Shown: positions 11,382 through 21,480 of the stretch, piece by piece
Layout: each line of letters starts with the position of its first letter
Position numbering within the stretch: position 1 is the first letter of the stretch
Assembly (NCBI RefSeq): GCF_020497125.1
Contig: NC_059075.1
Span: forward strand, 30,664,003-30,728,002
Length of the DNA: 64,000 bases
Source of the DNA: Mauremys mutica
Taxonomy: Eukaryota; Chordata; Testudines; Geoemydidae
Reading direction: 5' to 3'
Program-made: the position numbers and the translations under genes
The notes under the pieces: generated by a model
Told to the model about the DNA's origin: nothing
What the model saw: only the letters and a program-made list of their open reading frames with translations
Database searches by the model: none

Positions 11382-11530
11382 TGTTGTGTATTTGGTTGTC
11401 ATGGTTTTTGCTGCTATGGCAACTGAGTTAGAGTATTATGGTCTGTAAATAAAATGGAGGTTTTGGTTAGCTGTCTGCTCTCTGGCCTCAAGTGATTGCT
11501 TCCTACTCTGGCTGCCCCAAGGATATAACA
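11382..11530 (+). repeat. 3' LTR of the mag-like Gypsy element
   Basis: 149 bp. By eye it matches the 5' LTR at every position. It is followed directly by the GCGCG duplication and then by the right end of the hAT-like host element. Confidence 0.96.
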
Positions 11531-11724
11531 GCGCGAACCGGCTCCAGCTCACCCCTGGGTACATGTGGTCCCTTTCCTAACTATTCCACTGCTGGCAGTC
11601 TTCCCAATGCTATCCCACACTGCCCTGTGTCACACCTGAATCAGCCTGCCTGTGTGCCCTCCACTGTTTCAGAGTCGTCTTAATTGGGTGTCATCTCTGT
11701 TTAAATGTTAGTGTAATGCTGGCA

Positions 11725-12135
11725 GACCCCGGTTATCAGCGGACGGGATCGAACCAGGGACCTCTGGAATTTAGTGCATGAGCCTCTACTGCAGGGGTAA
11801 GCAACCTATGGCACATGTGCCAAAGGGGGCATGTGAGCTGATTTTCAGTGGCACTCTCACTACCCGGGTCCTGGCCACCAGTCCGGGGGGCTCTGCATTT
11901 TAATTTAATTTTTTAAGTGAAGCTTCTTAAACATTTTTAAAACCTTACTTTACATACAACAAAAGTTTAGTTATATATTATAGACTTATAGAAAGAGACC
12001 TCCTCCTAAAAATGTTAAAATGTATTACTGGCACATGAAACCTTAAATCAGAATGAATAAACGACGACTCTGCACACCACTTCTGAAAGGTTGCTGACTC
12101 CTGCTCTACTGCATGTACTAAAAGCCAAAAGCTGC
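11725..12135 (-). repeat. tRNA-derived SINE-like segment, split by a hAT insertion
   Basis: Read on the minus strand, the segment holds GGTTCGATCCC, a good pol III B box, about 35 bases after GGTAGAGGCTCATGC-like A-box sequence (here CAGTAGAGGCTCATG). It is interrupted by the hAT element at 11792-12103. It could also be a decayed tRNA relic; the outer limits are uncertain. Confidence 0.5.
11792..12103. mobile_element. hAT-like non-autonomous element with perfect 8-bp TSD
   Basis: The 312-bp element starts CAGGGGTAAGCAACCTATGG and ends AGGTTGCTGACTCCTG, which are inverted ends. It is flanked by CTCTACTG at 11784-11791 and 12104-12111. No transposase is present. Confidence 0.92.
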
Positions 12136-12388
12136 CGCGGTAGCGCTGCCGCGGCAGCGCTTTGAAGCGCTAAGTGTAGTCAAAGCGCCAGCGCTGGGAG
12201 AGAGCTCTCCCAGCGCTGTCCGTACTCCACCTCCCTGTGGGGAATAACGGACAGCGCTGGGAGCCGCGCTCCCAGCGCTGGGGCTTTGACCACACTGGCG
12301 CTTTGCAGCGCCGCAATTTGCAGCGCTGGAGGGGGTGTGTTTTCACACCCTGCTGCAGCGCTGCAAATTTGTAAGTGTAGCCAAGCCC
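12131..12388 (-). mobile_element. Palindrome-rich MITE built on CAGCGCTG, copy 1
   Basis: GC-rich sequence full of short perfect palindromes (CAGCGCTG, GAGAGCTCTC, GCCGCGGC). The right end is AAGTGTAGCCAAGCCC. The reverse complement matches 47965-48160 over most of its length. The left end lacks the expected TIR and may be truncated. Confidence 0.75.
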
Positions 12389-12600
12389 TCAGATACACAA
12401 CTTCAACTACACTATTCGCGTAGCTGAAGTCAAAGTATCTTAGTTTGACTTACCTGACCGTCCTCACGGCGGCGAGTCGACTGCCACGGCTCCCCCATCG
12501 ACGCTGCTTACTTCTCCTGCCGAGGTGGAGTTCAGGCATCAATTCGCAGATCAATTACTGCCCGCCGATCCGGCGAGTAGTATAGATGTACCCTGAGTGG
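12389..12600. mobile_element. Second MITE-like segment abutting the CAGCGCTG copy
   Basis: It contains the inverted pairs CTTCAACTAC/GTAGCTGAAG and CCGCCGATCCGGCG. It ends TAGTATAGATGTACCC, a terminus that I recognise from a turtle MITE family. The boundaries are approximate and no target duplication was verified. Confidence 0.5.
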
Positions 12601-13866
12601 TCTCGGTGCCACTAGATGGGACAGAACACTACACCCAGGAGATGTGTGGGTTACATTAGCACTTAGCCAGGTGTAACCCTTATGGATATCAGGTGAGGTC
12701 ACACACCTAGTCGTATACCAGTTATAGCAGCTATGCTCCCCCGTCCCTGCTTCCATGTAGACCTTTGCAAAGCTCCTGGGATTGCCAGCCCTCTTTGGAG
12801 AGCTGCATGTTCAATCCAATCTGGAGAAGACATCTACTAGATGCTTTCTGAGCAAATGAAGATGAGAGAACGTTCCTGGAGGTGGGGCTGGTGCTGATTC
12901 AAAGCCCAGGAGCACCAGCACAAGGCAAAGGACCAGAACAGGACCTCTAGTAATGCTCCCACTACTCTCCCATAATGTTAGTACCTGGAATTGCATTTTT
13001 CGAAGGGATTCTCATGCCACCGCCACAACACAAAAATGATGTGATGGAAAGCTTTCCAGAAAGCAGCCAAAATCCCCAGAAGGTGCTTTTGACTGCCCTA
13101 AAATCCAGGGGATCTAAGTAGAAGGGATTTTTTCTGGGCAGGCAAGAACTGTGTGACCCAGCAGATTCAGAGATTACATGGGAATCCCATGCAGTGGAAC
13201 ACAGCTTTACCAGTAGCCAGCCTGATAATGCTGCAAAGGGTAGCTGTAGCAGTCAGTATTGTGGGCTGTATTACAAAACAACCTTTTCTGGGTACCAGCT
13301 GTCCACCACTATGTTCGATGGAGCTGGGAGCCTCTCTTCAGCTGCTTGGCATTTTAACTCCCACCCCAACTATGCTCAAAATGGCATCTACACCAGAGAA
13401 TCAACACTATCAAGTTTTAGTTCCCTGTAGTATCCGATCCCACAACCACTGGCCACATTTGCCACCCCAATTCCCCTTCCTGAGCCGCTTGCTGTTGTGG
13501 AACCTCTCTCGCCACTGAAGCTGTCAGCACCATGGTGATTAAAAATCAAATGCTTTGCGTGGCACTTACAGCAATAGAAAAAGTAGCTTGGCTCAAAGTT
13601 CTACAAATGCCCTCAGCTTTTTAGCTAATGTGAGATTTTGAGAAATTCCCCCAACCAGCCTTCAAAGATATTTCAGAATGTGTAGATGTTTTAAAGCCAT
13701 AAGGCATTAATTCCTGGCTATCTGGAACTCTTGGGTTCAGAAGAAGTACTGCAGTTTTATATAGTTGGCAGTGCACCTTATACTGAGGGGGGAGTGTCAT
13801 AAAGAGAATTTACGACACAGACAGTGCTCTCTCTTGGTGCGCACAAATTACATGGAAGGATGGAGA
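12601..13866. other. Non-coding, nothing recognised
   Basis: Mixed-composition DNA. ORFs up to 121 codons overlap in different frames without domains. Confidence 0.45.
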
Positions 13867-14080
13867 GGTTGGATGGTCCAATGATTAGTACCCTAGTCTA
13901 GGATTTGAGGCACACTAATTCAGTTCCCTGCCCCACCACAGACTTCCCATGTGACCTTGGCCACGTCACTTAGCTTCTCTGTGTCTCAGTTCCCTATCTG
14001 TGAAATGGCAATAAGAATAATCCTCTACCTCCACAGGGGTGTTGAGGCATTCGATACTATTGTGATAGGGGCTATATACA
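13867..14080 (+). repeat. MIR-type CORE-SINE
   Basis: A typical MIR core-to-tail order is visible: a CAGTTCCCTGCC-like B-box region, then GTGACCTTGGCCACGTCACT, CTCTGTGTCTCAGTTCCC and TGTGAAATGGCAATAA. It is an ancient, diverged copy. Confidence 0.8.
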
Positions 14081-14479
14081 TTCCTAAGACAGAAGGCAAT
14101 GCACCTCTGCTGGGACACCTGTATATAGCTAGCGTTTCCCTCCTTCAACTCCTGCCGCAATTGGAACATCACCCTCCTAGCCAATAACAGGGCTGTGTAG
14201 CTTTCTGGTTTGCCCATTGCCTTTTTGAACAGGACCCTTCTGTGTCTCCTGGGGAATTTGTCTCAGAGGGATATGACAGCCTGCAGAAGTGCACATGTAA
14301 GTACTAGGCTGCCTACACCCACCCAACATTTTTACAGCGCTATACAAGGTGGGGGAAACTTGAAAAACAACATATTGTCTCAAAGCAAACCCCAGCATGG
14401 GAAGAGGAGATGGGAATGGCATCCCAAAATGGTGGGAAAAGCAGCCCTTTATCAGCGCTGGCACAGCAACTAGGATTGG

Positions 14480-14983
14480 TGTCATAAACAGTTAGTTAAG
14501 GGTTAAGGTTTTTGTCTACCTGTAAAGGGTTAACAAGCATTACCTGTGGACACCTGACCAGAGGACCAATGAGGGACAAAATTATTTTCAAATCCGTGTG
14601 GAGGGAAGTTTTTTTCCCTGTTCTTTTTTTTTTTTCTTGGGGAGTCTCTCTTGGGAATTAAGAAAGTCCAGACATCTTAATCAAGTCCTCCCAGGTTTCT
14701 GCAACAAATTCTTCTATTCAAGCTAGTAAGTATTAGCAAGGAACTAGTATTCTTATACTTTTATTTCTGTATTTACAATTCTGTGTTTTGCTATAGAATT
14801 TCTTTAAGTCTGTACTGTGATTGCTTTTACTTAAAAAAAAAAAAAAAAAAAAAAAAACCACGTAACTGATTGAGTGGTGGCAGCTTTTACTAGATCTAAA
14901 CTAGGATTTTAGTTTAGAGGGAAACCAGTGCAGGTCCCCACATTGGAACCCAACAGCTCTAAGTGGGGGTGAGACCTATGACA
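14480..14983 (+). repeat. Probable LTR (504 bp) with TGTCATA...TATGACA ends
   Basis: The segment starts TGTCATAAACAG and ends CCTATGACA, giving 7-bp perfect inverted ends with TG...CA. It includes a long A run at about 14832-14856. The next bases, TGGTGGCAGCGG, look like a primer-binding region, so it may be the 5' LTR of a truncated element. Direct repeats do not match (ATTGG before, TGGTG after), so it is not a clean solo LTR. Confidence 0.65.
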
Positions 14984-15978
14984 TGGTGGCAGCGGTCTTC
15001 CGGGCTTTTTCTGACTTCCCTCAGCACCTGCAATGCCCCAGCTTGCACATACAGAGGACTTATCACCTCCCAAGAGCGGGACAAACCTCAGAAGGAGAAA
15101 AAGGCAAGAGGCAGTGTTCAAAGGATGAATGACTGCAGCCCAGCAGAGGGCTGGGAAGCCCTGAAGTGTGGAGGGAATGGCTTTCTGGCGCACACTCAGA
15201 GGCTCAAAAGGGAGTGTGGCCCTGGAAAATGTGATGCAACCAGTGCAGAGGCAGTAGCTGCAGTGCAGCACCTTCTGTTACAAAGGTCAAGCACAGCGCC
15301 TGATCCCAGCACTGTCCTGCAAGCTATGGGGAGCATGCCATACTGGGATCACCCTTTCAAGCAACTAAATTTCAGGCTCTTCCCATTGCAATCCACCCCC
15401 CTCAAGAAAATAGTTTACAGGAGCGTGTGAGGATGCTACATTATGAGCATGCCACAGTTCCATTGCCTTTGTGTTTGCACTATGTTCTTGGTTATTTTTA
15501 AACTCAAGCAGTGTTATCTGTTACCTATTAAACTTATAAAAAAAATCATAACTCTGCTGATAAAGTTTGAGGAAATTGAGGGGAAAAAAATCATCTGATC
15601 ACAGTGCATGTCTTCCATGCTGCCTGACAGCAATACAAAAATGGCACTGGCAAATTACAGATGCCAGGAGAGGAATGATGGGAGTTTGACACTAAGTCTC
15701 AGAATTCCTGTAAGTTCTAGTAGGCATCCCACAGCACACTGTGAGAATACCACTGCACACAGATGAGTGGCAGAACGTTGTACCACAGGATATCTGCCCA
15801 GAAAGCTTCATGGTTAATTTGAACAAGCATAGAGCTGTGTATGCAGAGATTCATAAGGGAAGTACTTTAAACCAGCATAACAAAGCGGTGAGAGTTCAGT
15901 TCAATATAGTTAGTTCACTGTTTCTAGAGTGAACAGACTAATCCAATGTAACATCTTCATGTACATAGTGCCTTATAT
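14984..15978. other. Non-coding, possibly some LTR-element internal sequence
   Basis: The first ~50 bases could be leader of the preceding LTR element. The rest, including a 155-codon ORF at 14963-15430 without known motifs, is unassigned. Confidence 0.35.
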
Positions 15979-16379
15979 CAGTGGTTCTCAACCAGGGTGT
16001 GTGTACCCATGGGAGTATGCACAGGTCTTCCAGGGGGTACATCAACTCCTCTAGAGATTTGCCTAGTTTTACAAAAAGGCTACGTAAAAAGCACTAGTGA
16101 AGTCAGTACAAACTAAAATTTCATATAATTACTTGTTTATACTTCTCTATATACTATACACTGAAATGTAAGTATGCTATTTATATTCCAATTTATTTTG
16201 TAATATGATTAAAGGAGAAAGCAAGCAACTTTTCAGTAAATGTTCTGTGAAGCTTCTGTATTTTTATGCCTGATTTTTGTAAGCAAGTAGTTTTTAAGTA
16301 TGGTGAAACTTGAAGGTACACAAGACAAATCAGACTCCTGAAAGGGGTAACAGGCCTCTGGACAGGTTGAGAATCACTG
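15979..16379. mobile_element. hAT-like non-autonomous element (401 bp)
   Basis: The ends are CAGTGGTTCTCAACC and GGTTGAGAATCACTG (inverted, 14 of 15). The interior is AT-rich. The flanking octamers CCTTATAT and CATTAGAG match at only 5 of 8, so the duplication has decayed or been altered. Confidence 0.85.
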
Positions 16380-16999
16380 CATTAGAGATTTGCTCAGAGT
16401 AGGGTCATCAAGAGTCTCCCATTTGAGGATTCCATAGAAGACTTTCTTTAAGAACATTTCTGCTTTTGTTGCATTGCTGGACGAACTCTTGTGTGACATT
16501 ATCCATCTGGAATGATGTGGATATTTTTAAATGAGGCCTGGGTTTGACTGTTAAGAACTGGGATGCTAGAAAACCTGAAATTGTTTCTGCAGCAGAGGCA
16601 ACTGTAGTATCTGTATCTGGCCTGTGATTTTTGGTTGCCTATTATTAGCTCTGTTGCACAATAGCAACACAGAGCTTATTTGTATATTATACCACAACTA
16701 AAGACTGCTTCCTGAGCTGATGCTCTTCCTCCACCTTGGCTGGCAATCTGCGGAAGTTGATAGTAATATCAGTACTTTCTAGACACATCGTGAATGCTAG
16801 CAACAAAATGCAGGACAAATTGTTGGTCACGAATACTTCTTAGTTTAAGTTTAGCTGTGGCTGTCTTCCCCTGGTGAGCATAGCAGTCATCCCTATCTGA
16901 ATCTGAAGATTCTGTCTGAGGCGGTTAATGGAGGGATGGGGAAGATTGGCGATGATTCATAATGGCAATGGGGTCATTGGGCTAGGGAACGAGAGTGAA
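16380..16999. other. Non-coding, nothing recognised
   Basis: Ordinary non-coding DNA without long ORFs. Confidence 0.5.
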
Positions 17000-17004
17000 A
17001 ATGA

Positions 17005-17260
17005 CACTCGAGCCTGGTGGTTAGGACAATCATGTAGGATGTGAGGAAACCCATGTTCAAGTCAATGCTCCAATGACTCTTTATTTACACACAGTGGAAC
17101 AGCTTCAATGGGAGAGTTAGAGGGAGTTTTCTGCCAGAATATCCCCTAGCTCTATGGCTATGGTGCTCTCCTACAAAGTGGGAGACCCAAGTTTAAATCC
17201 CTTCTCCACATCAGGCGGGGGGGTTGAACCCAAGTCTTTCCCAGCCCAGGTGAGTGTTCA
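17005..17260 (+). repeat. Dimeric tRNA-derived SINE-like repeat
   Basis: Two tRNA-like blocks occur in tandem. The first runs from GCCTGGTGGTTAGGAC to GTTCAAGTC (about 17010-17065). The second runs from TCTATGGCTATGGTGC to GACCCAAGTTTAAATCCC (about 17150-17205). Each has an A-box-like and a B-box-like motif about 35-45 bases apart. They are separated by a segment with ACACAGTGGAACAGCTTC. Confidence 0.55.
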
Positions 17261-17389
17261 ATTTACTGTTTTTTATTGCAATTTTTGGATTTGGTTTGGG
17301 TTGAACCAAATATATATTTTTAAATAGGGCACTGCCAGCAAACAAACAAACAAAAAAAGCAGTTATTCGCCCAGTTGTAGGTTTAAATT

Positions 17390-17815
17390 TACATGGAGGA
17401 CATACTGTGGGAGACCTAAGGAGCTCAATCTGTTTATCAAAGAGAAGGCTAGGAGGTTATTTGGTTTATACATGCCTATGTGGGGAGAAGATATCTGATA
17501 TTTAAGATTTCTGTTAATCTAGTGGGCAAAGGCATAAAAGATCCAATGGCTGGAAGTTTAAAGATAGAAAAATTTTCAACAGTGAAGGTAATTTACCACA
17601 TTCCTTGATTATATGTTCCAATGGTTGATTTTGTTGTCCAGCCTTGATATAAAGACTCCATCTTGCTGAAGGACTTGCTCTTGTTCAGTCATATACTGCA
17701 CTTGATGCAGGAATAAGTGGCTGTAATTCTCTGACTTGTATTGTATTATATAGAGGGTCAGACTAGATGACCACAATGGTCCCTTTGGCCTTAAAATCCA
17801 TGGTTCTGTTGTAGG
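17390..17815 (+). repeat. Old CR1 LINE 3' part
   Basis: The phrases GAGCTCAATCTGTTTATCAA, CCAATGGCTGGAAGTTTAAA and TCAGACTAGATGACCACAAT identify the 3' end of an older CR1 subfamily. It is diverged, with no open frame. Confidence 0.85.
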
Positions 17816-18689
17816 TGAGGGTTATCCCCATTATGAGTGGGAAGCATTCTGGAGAGGAAAGTCTGGTGCCTGGAGGAGAGTGGTGTTGGTGTTTTTGTGT
17901 GTGCACAAGTTTCAAGCAGAGGACTTGCCAGTGGAAACGTGATGGGTGGGCTGCGTGCTGATTAAGAAAAGGAACAGAATGGTGGGCATGCTGAAGATGA
18001 TCAAAACTATGTCCTGCTGCACAACCTGGGAAATCCAACTACTTGTATGCACAGAAGGAGAAAATATCTTCTTTGTGGTCAGGCCCCAGAAGGAGACACT
18101 TGTCAGGCTCAAAAGAAAAAGCACTGGGAACTTTATGGACCCTCCCACCCTGCATCAGTTTCTTCTTGCTCCCACCAGTCTTGAAAACTAAACAAAATAA
18201 GAATGTTCCCTCCGTTTCTATGGATCCAATTAAAGTAGTTAATACACATAGTTAAAATGTCTGAGATTTTTTCTTTTTAAATGGATGTTATGAGTAGTAT
18301 ATTTAAATGTAGTTTTAAACTTCAGCCTCCTTCCTTCTCTGACCCTGAGGTGATGAGATGGCTCTGGTTGACTCATCACAGCGGCTGGCACTTAGACAAC
18401 TACATATTTGTATCAGATGCTTATGTCCTGGCAGCTGCTCAGCAAGCACCAAAGCAGCACTTCCAGAAGATCAAAGGCTGAGGTAGCCAGGGGCCTCGGT
18501 TTTCCACATTGCAGGATATAAATCCTGCTGACTTCATGCAATGTTACTCATATCCTGCAGTGGGGGAGTAGAACCCCAGCAGTGACTCTGATCTAGCAGA
18601 TCTGATCTACATCTCTCAGTCAAGGGCATTCATTTCCAATGTCAGGGTATCCTCAATACAAGAGAGGCATTGAGGAACATGGATACTGC
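17816..18689. other. Non-coding, nothing recognised
   Basis: Overlapping ORFs of 66-91 codons on both strands lack domains. Confidence 0.45.
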
Positions 18690-18800
18690 CATGCTGCTGC
18701 CGATCAATATTCCATTTAGTCCTGTATCCTGTCTCTGACCATTGCTAGTACCAGATGCTTTATGTGAAAGTATAAAGCCCCCACACTGGACCATTATACA
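18690..18800 (-). repeat. CR1 3' tail remnant
   Basis: TTTAGTCCTGTATCCTGTCT and GCTAGTACCAGATGC read on the minus strand as the ...CTGGACTAGATGG... part of a CR1 tail, comparable with the better copy at 60705-61076. Short and decayed. Confidence 0.45.
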
Positions 18801-21236
18801 ATAACCTAAGCAAGTGAGACATTTCTTCCTAGCCCCAGGCAGTTAGTGGTTTGTTTGCAGCATGCCATTTTATCTTACCCTGTGTAACTGTATTTTTATT
18901 ACTTATATTTAAATGGGATTTTTTTAAACCATGCTATGCTCTCTGCTTCAGTACTGTTTTGTGAGAGTCCATCATAGCTTTGTGTGTGTGTATATTAAAA
19001 ATTCCATGACTTTTTATCAGTTGGAAATTTATTCTTTTTATGGTGTGTCATCTTGTTTCTCGTATTATGAGAGGCTTAATAGCAAAGCCAGATTTACTCT
19101 GTTCATTATGTAATACTTTGTCACATCCTCACTTGGAAGACTTTCTGCCTGTAATAATTTTCATTGCCCTTCTCGGGAACTTTTCTATTTCTACTCTAAC
19201 CCTTTTGGCAAATCTTCCAAGATCCATTGGTTTGAGGGGCTACATCTCCTGTCTCCTTCTGGGGATGGGAACAAATGTCCTCCCTGCATTTTCCCAAAAG
19301 ACAGAAGAATTGGAAAGAGACTCTGTATGCAAACTCCCAGGGTTTCTACGCTCTTAAGTTTTATCTATGTAGGGAAGAATAGGATCCTTGGTGAGTAGAT
19401 ACTTAACAACTAGCTTGCTGTAAGCATTACTGATTGGCGGGGTTCTGCTACTCTAGGCAAACCTGTCAGCAGCCCTCCCTACCAGGCTGTAGTTACATAC
19501 ATAGTAACCTCTACCAGCAGAATTCAGTAGTCTATACACTTGAATTTTTACTTGTTTAACTTGCATTCACTAGAATTGAGTAATGGTAACTTTAGACAGG
19601 ACACAAGTGTTTATTCCTACTCAAACAACCTTCTGCTGCCTAGGGTTAAACTCAGCTAGGAACAAATGCTTGTGTCTGGCCTATTAACAACTGTTCGTAC
19701 ACAATTAAAAAGTCAAGTTTAGATCTACCCAAAGTGACGACAGCATATTCTACCTGTATGGTCTGAACCAGCCAGGCCTAGCTACAGAACTGAACAAGCA
19801 AGACTTTGTTTTTTAACCACACGCTCACTTTGGCTTATAGATGTGGTGAACGACGAATACGTGTGCTTACCCTGCTGCTACTTTGTCTGAAGGCAAATTT
19901 CTCAAAACCATTTGCTCTGCTCCTCCAGTTTCTTGATATTTTAATCTAGGAGCCTTCCCTTTCCAATTGCATGGTCTCCCCAGCCCAGCATCATTTACAC
20001 AGCTACTCCCAGCAACCCACCTGACATTTGGCTGCAACCAGTTGGTCCTGCTAAGACATGCACAGAGAGTCTGAGGGAGCCTTTCCAGCCTGCAGTGGAA
20101 GCAGCTTTTGCTGTAGTGTGTTTTGTTAGACCTCCAGTGATGTGTGGTGTTACCACTATGCTCTTTGCAGGATTTACAAGGCTTAAAGTGGACTGGATCT
20201 CCTAGGATTGAGATCCAGCCAACAGGGAAAACAGAGGCTTGCGTGATCAGTACCTGGTGAGGGAGTGATAAAGTCCAAAGTGGCACTGTTCAAGGGGCAG
20301 ATGGTCAGCTGGCATAAATGCTCCCAGTGCCAATGAAGTCAGTGGAGCTATGACCACCTATGTCAGCTGAGCATTTGCCCTCAGATATAAGTACTGACCG
20401 TTCCTCCTCCTAGTTATTTTGCTGAATACTTGCTATTTTGTCAGGACACGTTGCTATTTGCAGTAGTGCTGTAATGTACTTGTGGAATGGAGGTCTGGGA
20501 ATGTGTTGTATGTATTTCAGGCTAGAAATAAATCTCATAACTGTTTTGGTGTGTCCTCTAAATGTAATCCTTTGGGAAACTGCAGTATAGCAGATCCAGT
20601 CAGGGATCAGAATATTTCACTTTTATCTTCATTTAAAAACACCTGTCCACCTCCAAAAAGCAGTGGTATTGTTAAATAAACAAGCTACTCTAGCTCTAAT
20701 TTTTTTTAAACAATATATTTGCATCATGGGATAATAACAAATATGACATTTCTTTGAGACCACTTCCAGCCTTGAATATTTATACTACATTCAGCTATTT
20801 CCGATCCTGTTCAGTTTATTTAATGAGTTGTTGAAAATATTTGCATCTCTGTCCAAACATTTGTGTCTCATGTCTTGCAATTATTCTGAAAGCATCTGGC
20901 AGTAAAGTCTTTGATATCCAGTTTATCTGATTTAACTCATTTAAAATTTGTATCTGAGAAACCTGGAAATCATTACGGTAATTATCCTTTCTGGTCTAAA
21001 TAAATTAAAATAGCAGTGATTTAATTCTCTGGATTGTGTGTGTTGTTTTTTAAACTATATTCTTTCATCTTGTCTTCCATGTTATTAGGGGAATAATTGG
21101 ACTTTCCTTTTCACTTTATATGTTTTGTAAGAGGACTATCACTGAGTTGTATTTGATTATCCAACAGTTGGATAATCGGGGAAGATAAAGCTTACAAGAG
21201 AGTCAAATTCATATTGAGATGTGGTGTGAGGAAAGA
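18801..21236. other. Long non-coding stretch
   Basis: No gene recognised. 20700-21060 is a homogeneous AT-rich block that could be a conserved non-coding element, but conservation cannot be judged from one sequence. A TGAAGTCAGTGG motif is near 20333. Confidence 0.4.
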
Positions 21237-21480
21237 TTGGGCTTTGTGGATAAAGCACTGGATTGGCACTCAGGAGAGCTGGGTTCATTTGTGCTCTGCT
21301 ACAGTCTTCCTGTGTGACCTTGGGCAAGTCACTTAATTTCTCTGTTCCTCATCTGTAAATTGGGGATAACAACTCTTCCTTTCCTCCATCCCCCTTTGTC
21401 TGTCTTATCTATTTTTACACGGTAAGCTCTTCACAGCAGGGACTCTCTATGTATGTATAGACCTAACAAAATGGGGCCCC
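21237..21480 (+). repeat. MIR-type CORE-SINE
   Basis: A long copy: tRNA-like head (GGATAAAGCACTGGATTGGC), then the MIR signature TGTGTGACCTTGGGCAAGTC and TCATCTGTAAATTGGGGATA, followed by a decayed tail. Confidence 0.88.

Larger units (their letters stand above)
6998..11530 (+). mobile_element. Ty3/Gypsy LTR retrotransposon, probable mag lineage, nearly complete
   Basis: The 4533-bp element has 149-bp LTRs at both ends that appear identical by eye. Both start TGTTGTGTATTTGG and end GGATATAACA, and GCGCG is duplicated at 6993-6997 and 11531-11535. The internal order is primer-binding region, gag, protease, reverse transcriptase, RNase H, integrase and polypurine tract, which is the Ty3/Gypsy order. 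The Gag resembles the mag-type (K02A2.6-like) proteins found in many animals, and very short LTRs also fit mag. There is no chromodomain and no envelope gene. Pol has a frame change near 8548 and a TGA at 9641, so this copy is not intact. Confidence 0.96.
5934..11557. mobile_element. hAT-like element (about 1.09 kb) split by a Gypsy insertion
   Basis: The outer ends are CAGTGATGAGCTG on the left and CAGCTCACCCCTG on the right. They are inverted repeats of each other, allowing for mismatches. They are flanked by the perfect 8-bp duplication GGTACATG (5926-5933 and 11558-11565). The left part runs to 6997 and the right remnant is 11536-11557. Together they give about 1086 bp without the retrotransposon. 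The left part holds GC-rich tandem repeats and smaller nested palindromes. No transposase was recognised, so it is non-autonomous. Confidence 0.85.

Noticed and set aside
6998..11530. Envelope gene, i.e. an endogenous retrovirus
   Set aside because: Pol ends at 11242, followed by about 125 bp of untranslated sequence and the polypurine tract; there is no env, and the domain order and Gag type are Ty3/Gypsy.
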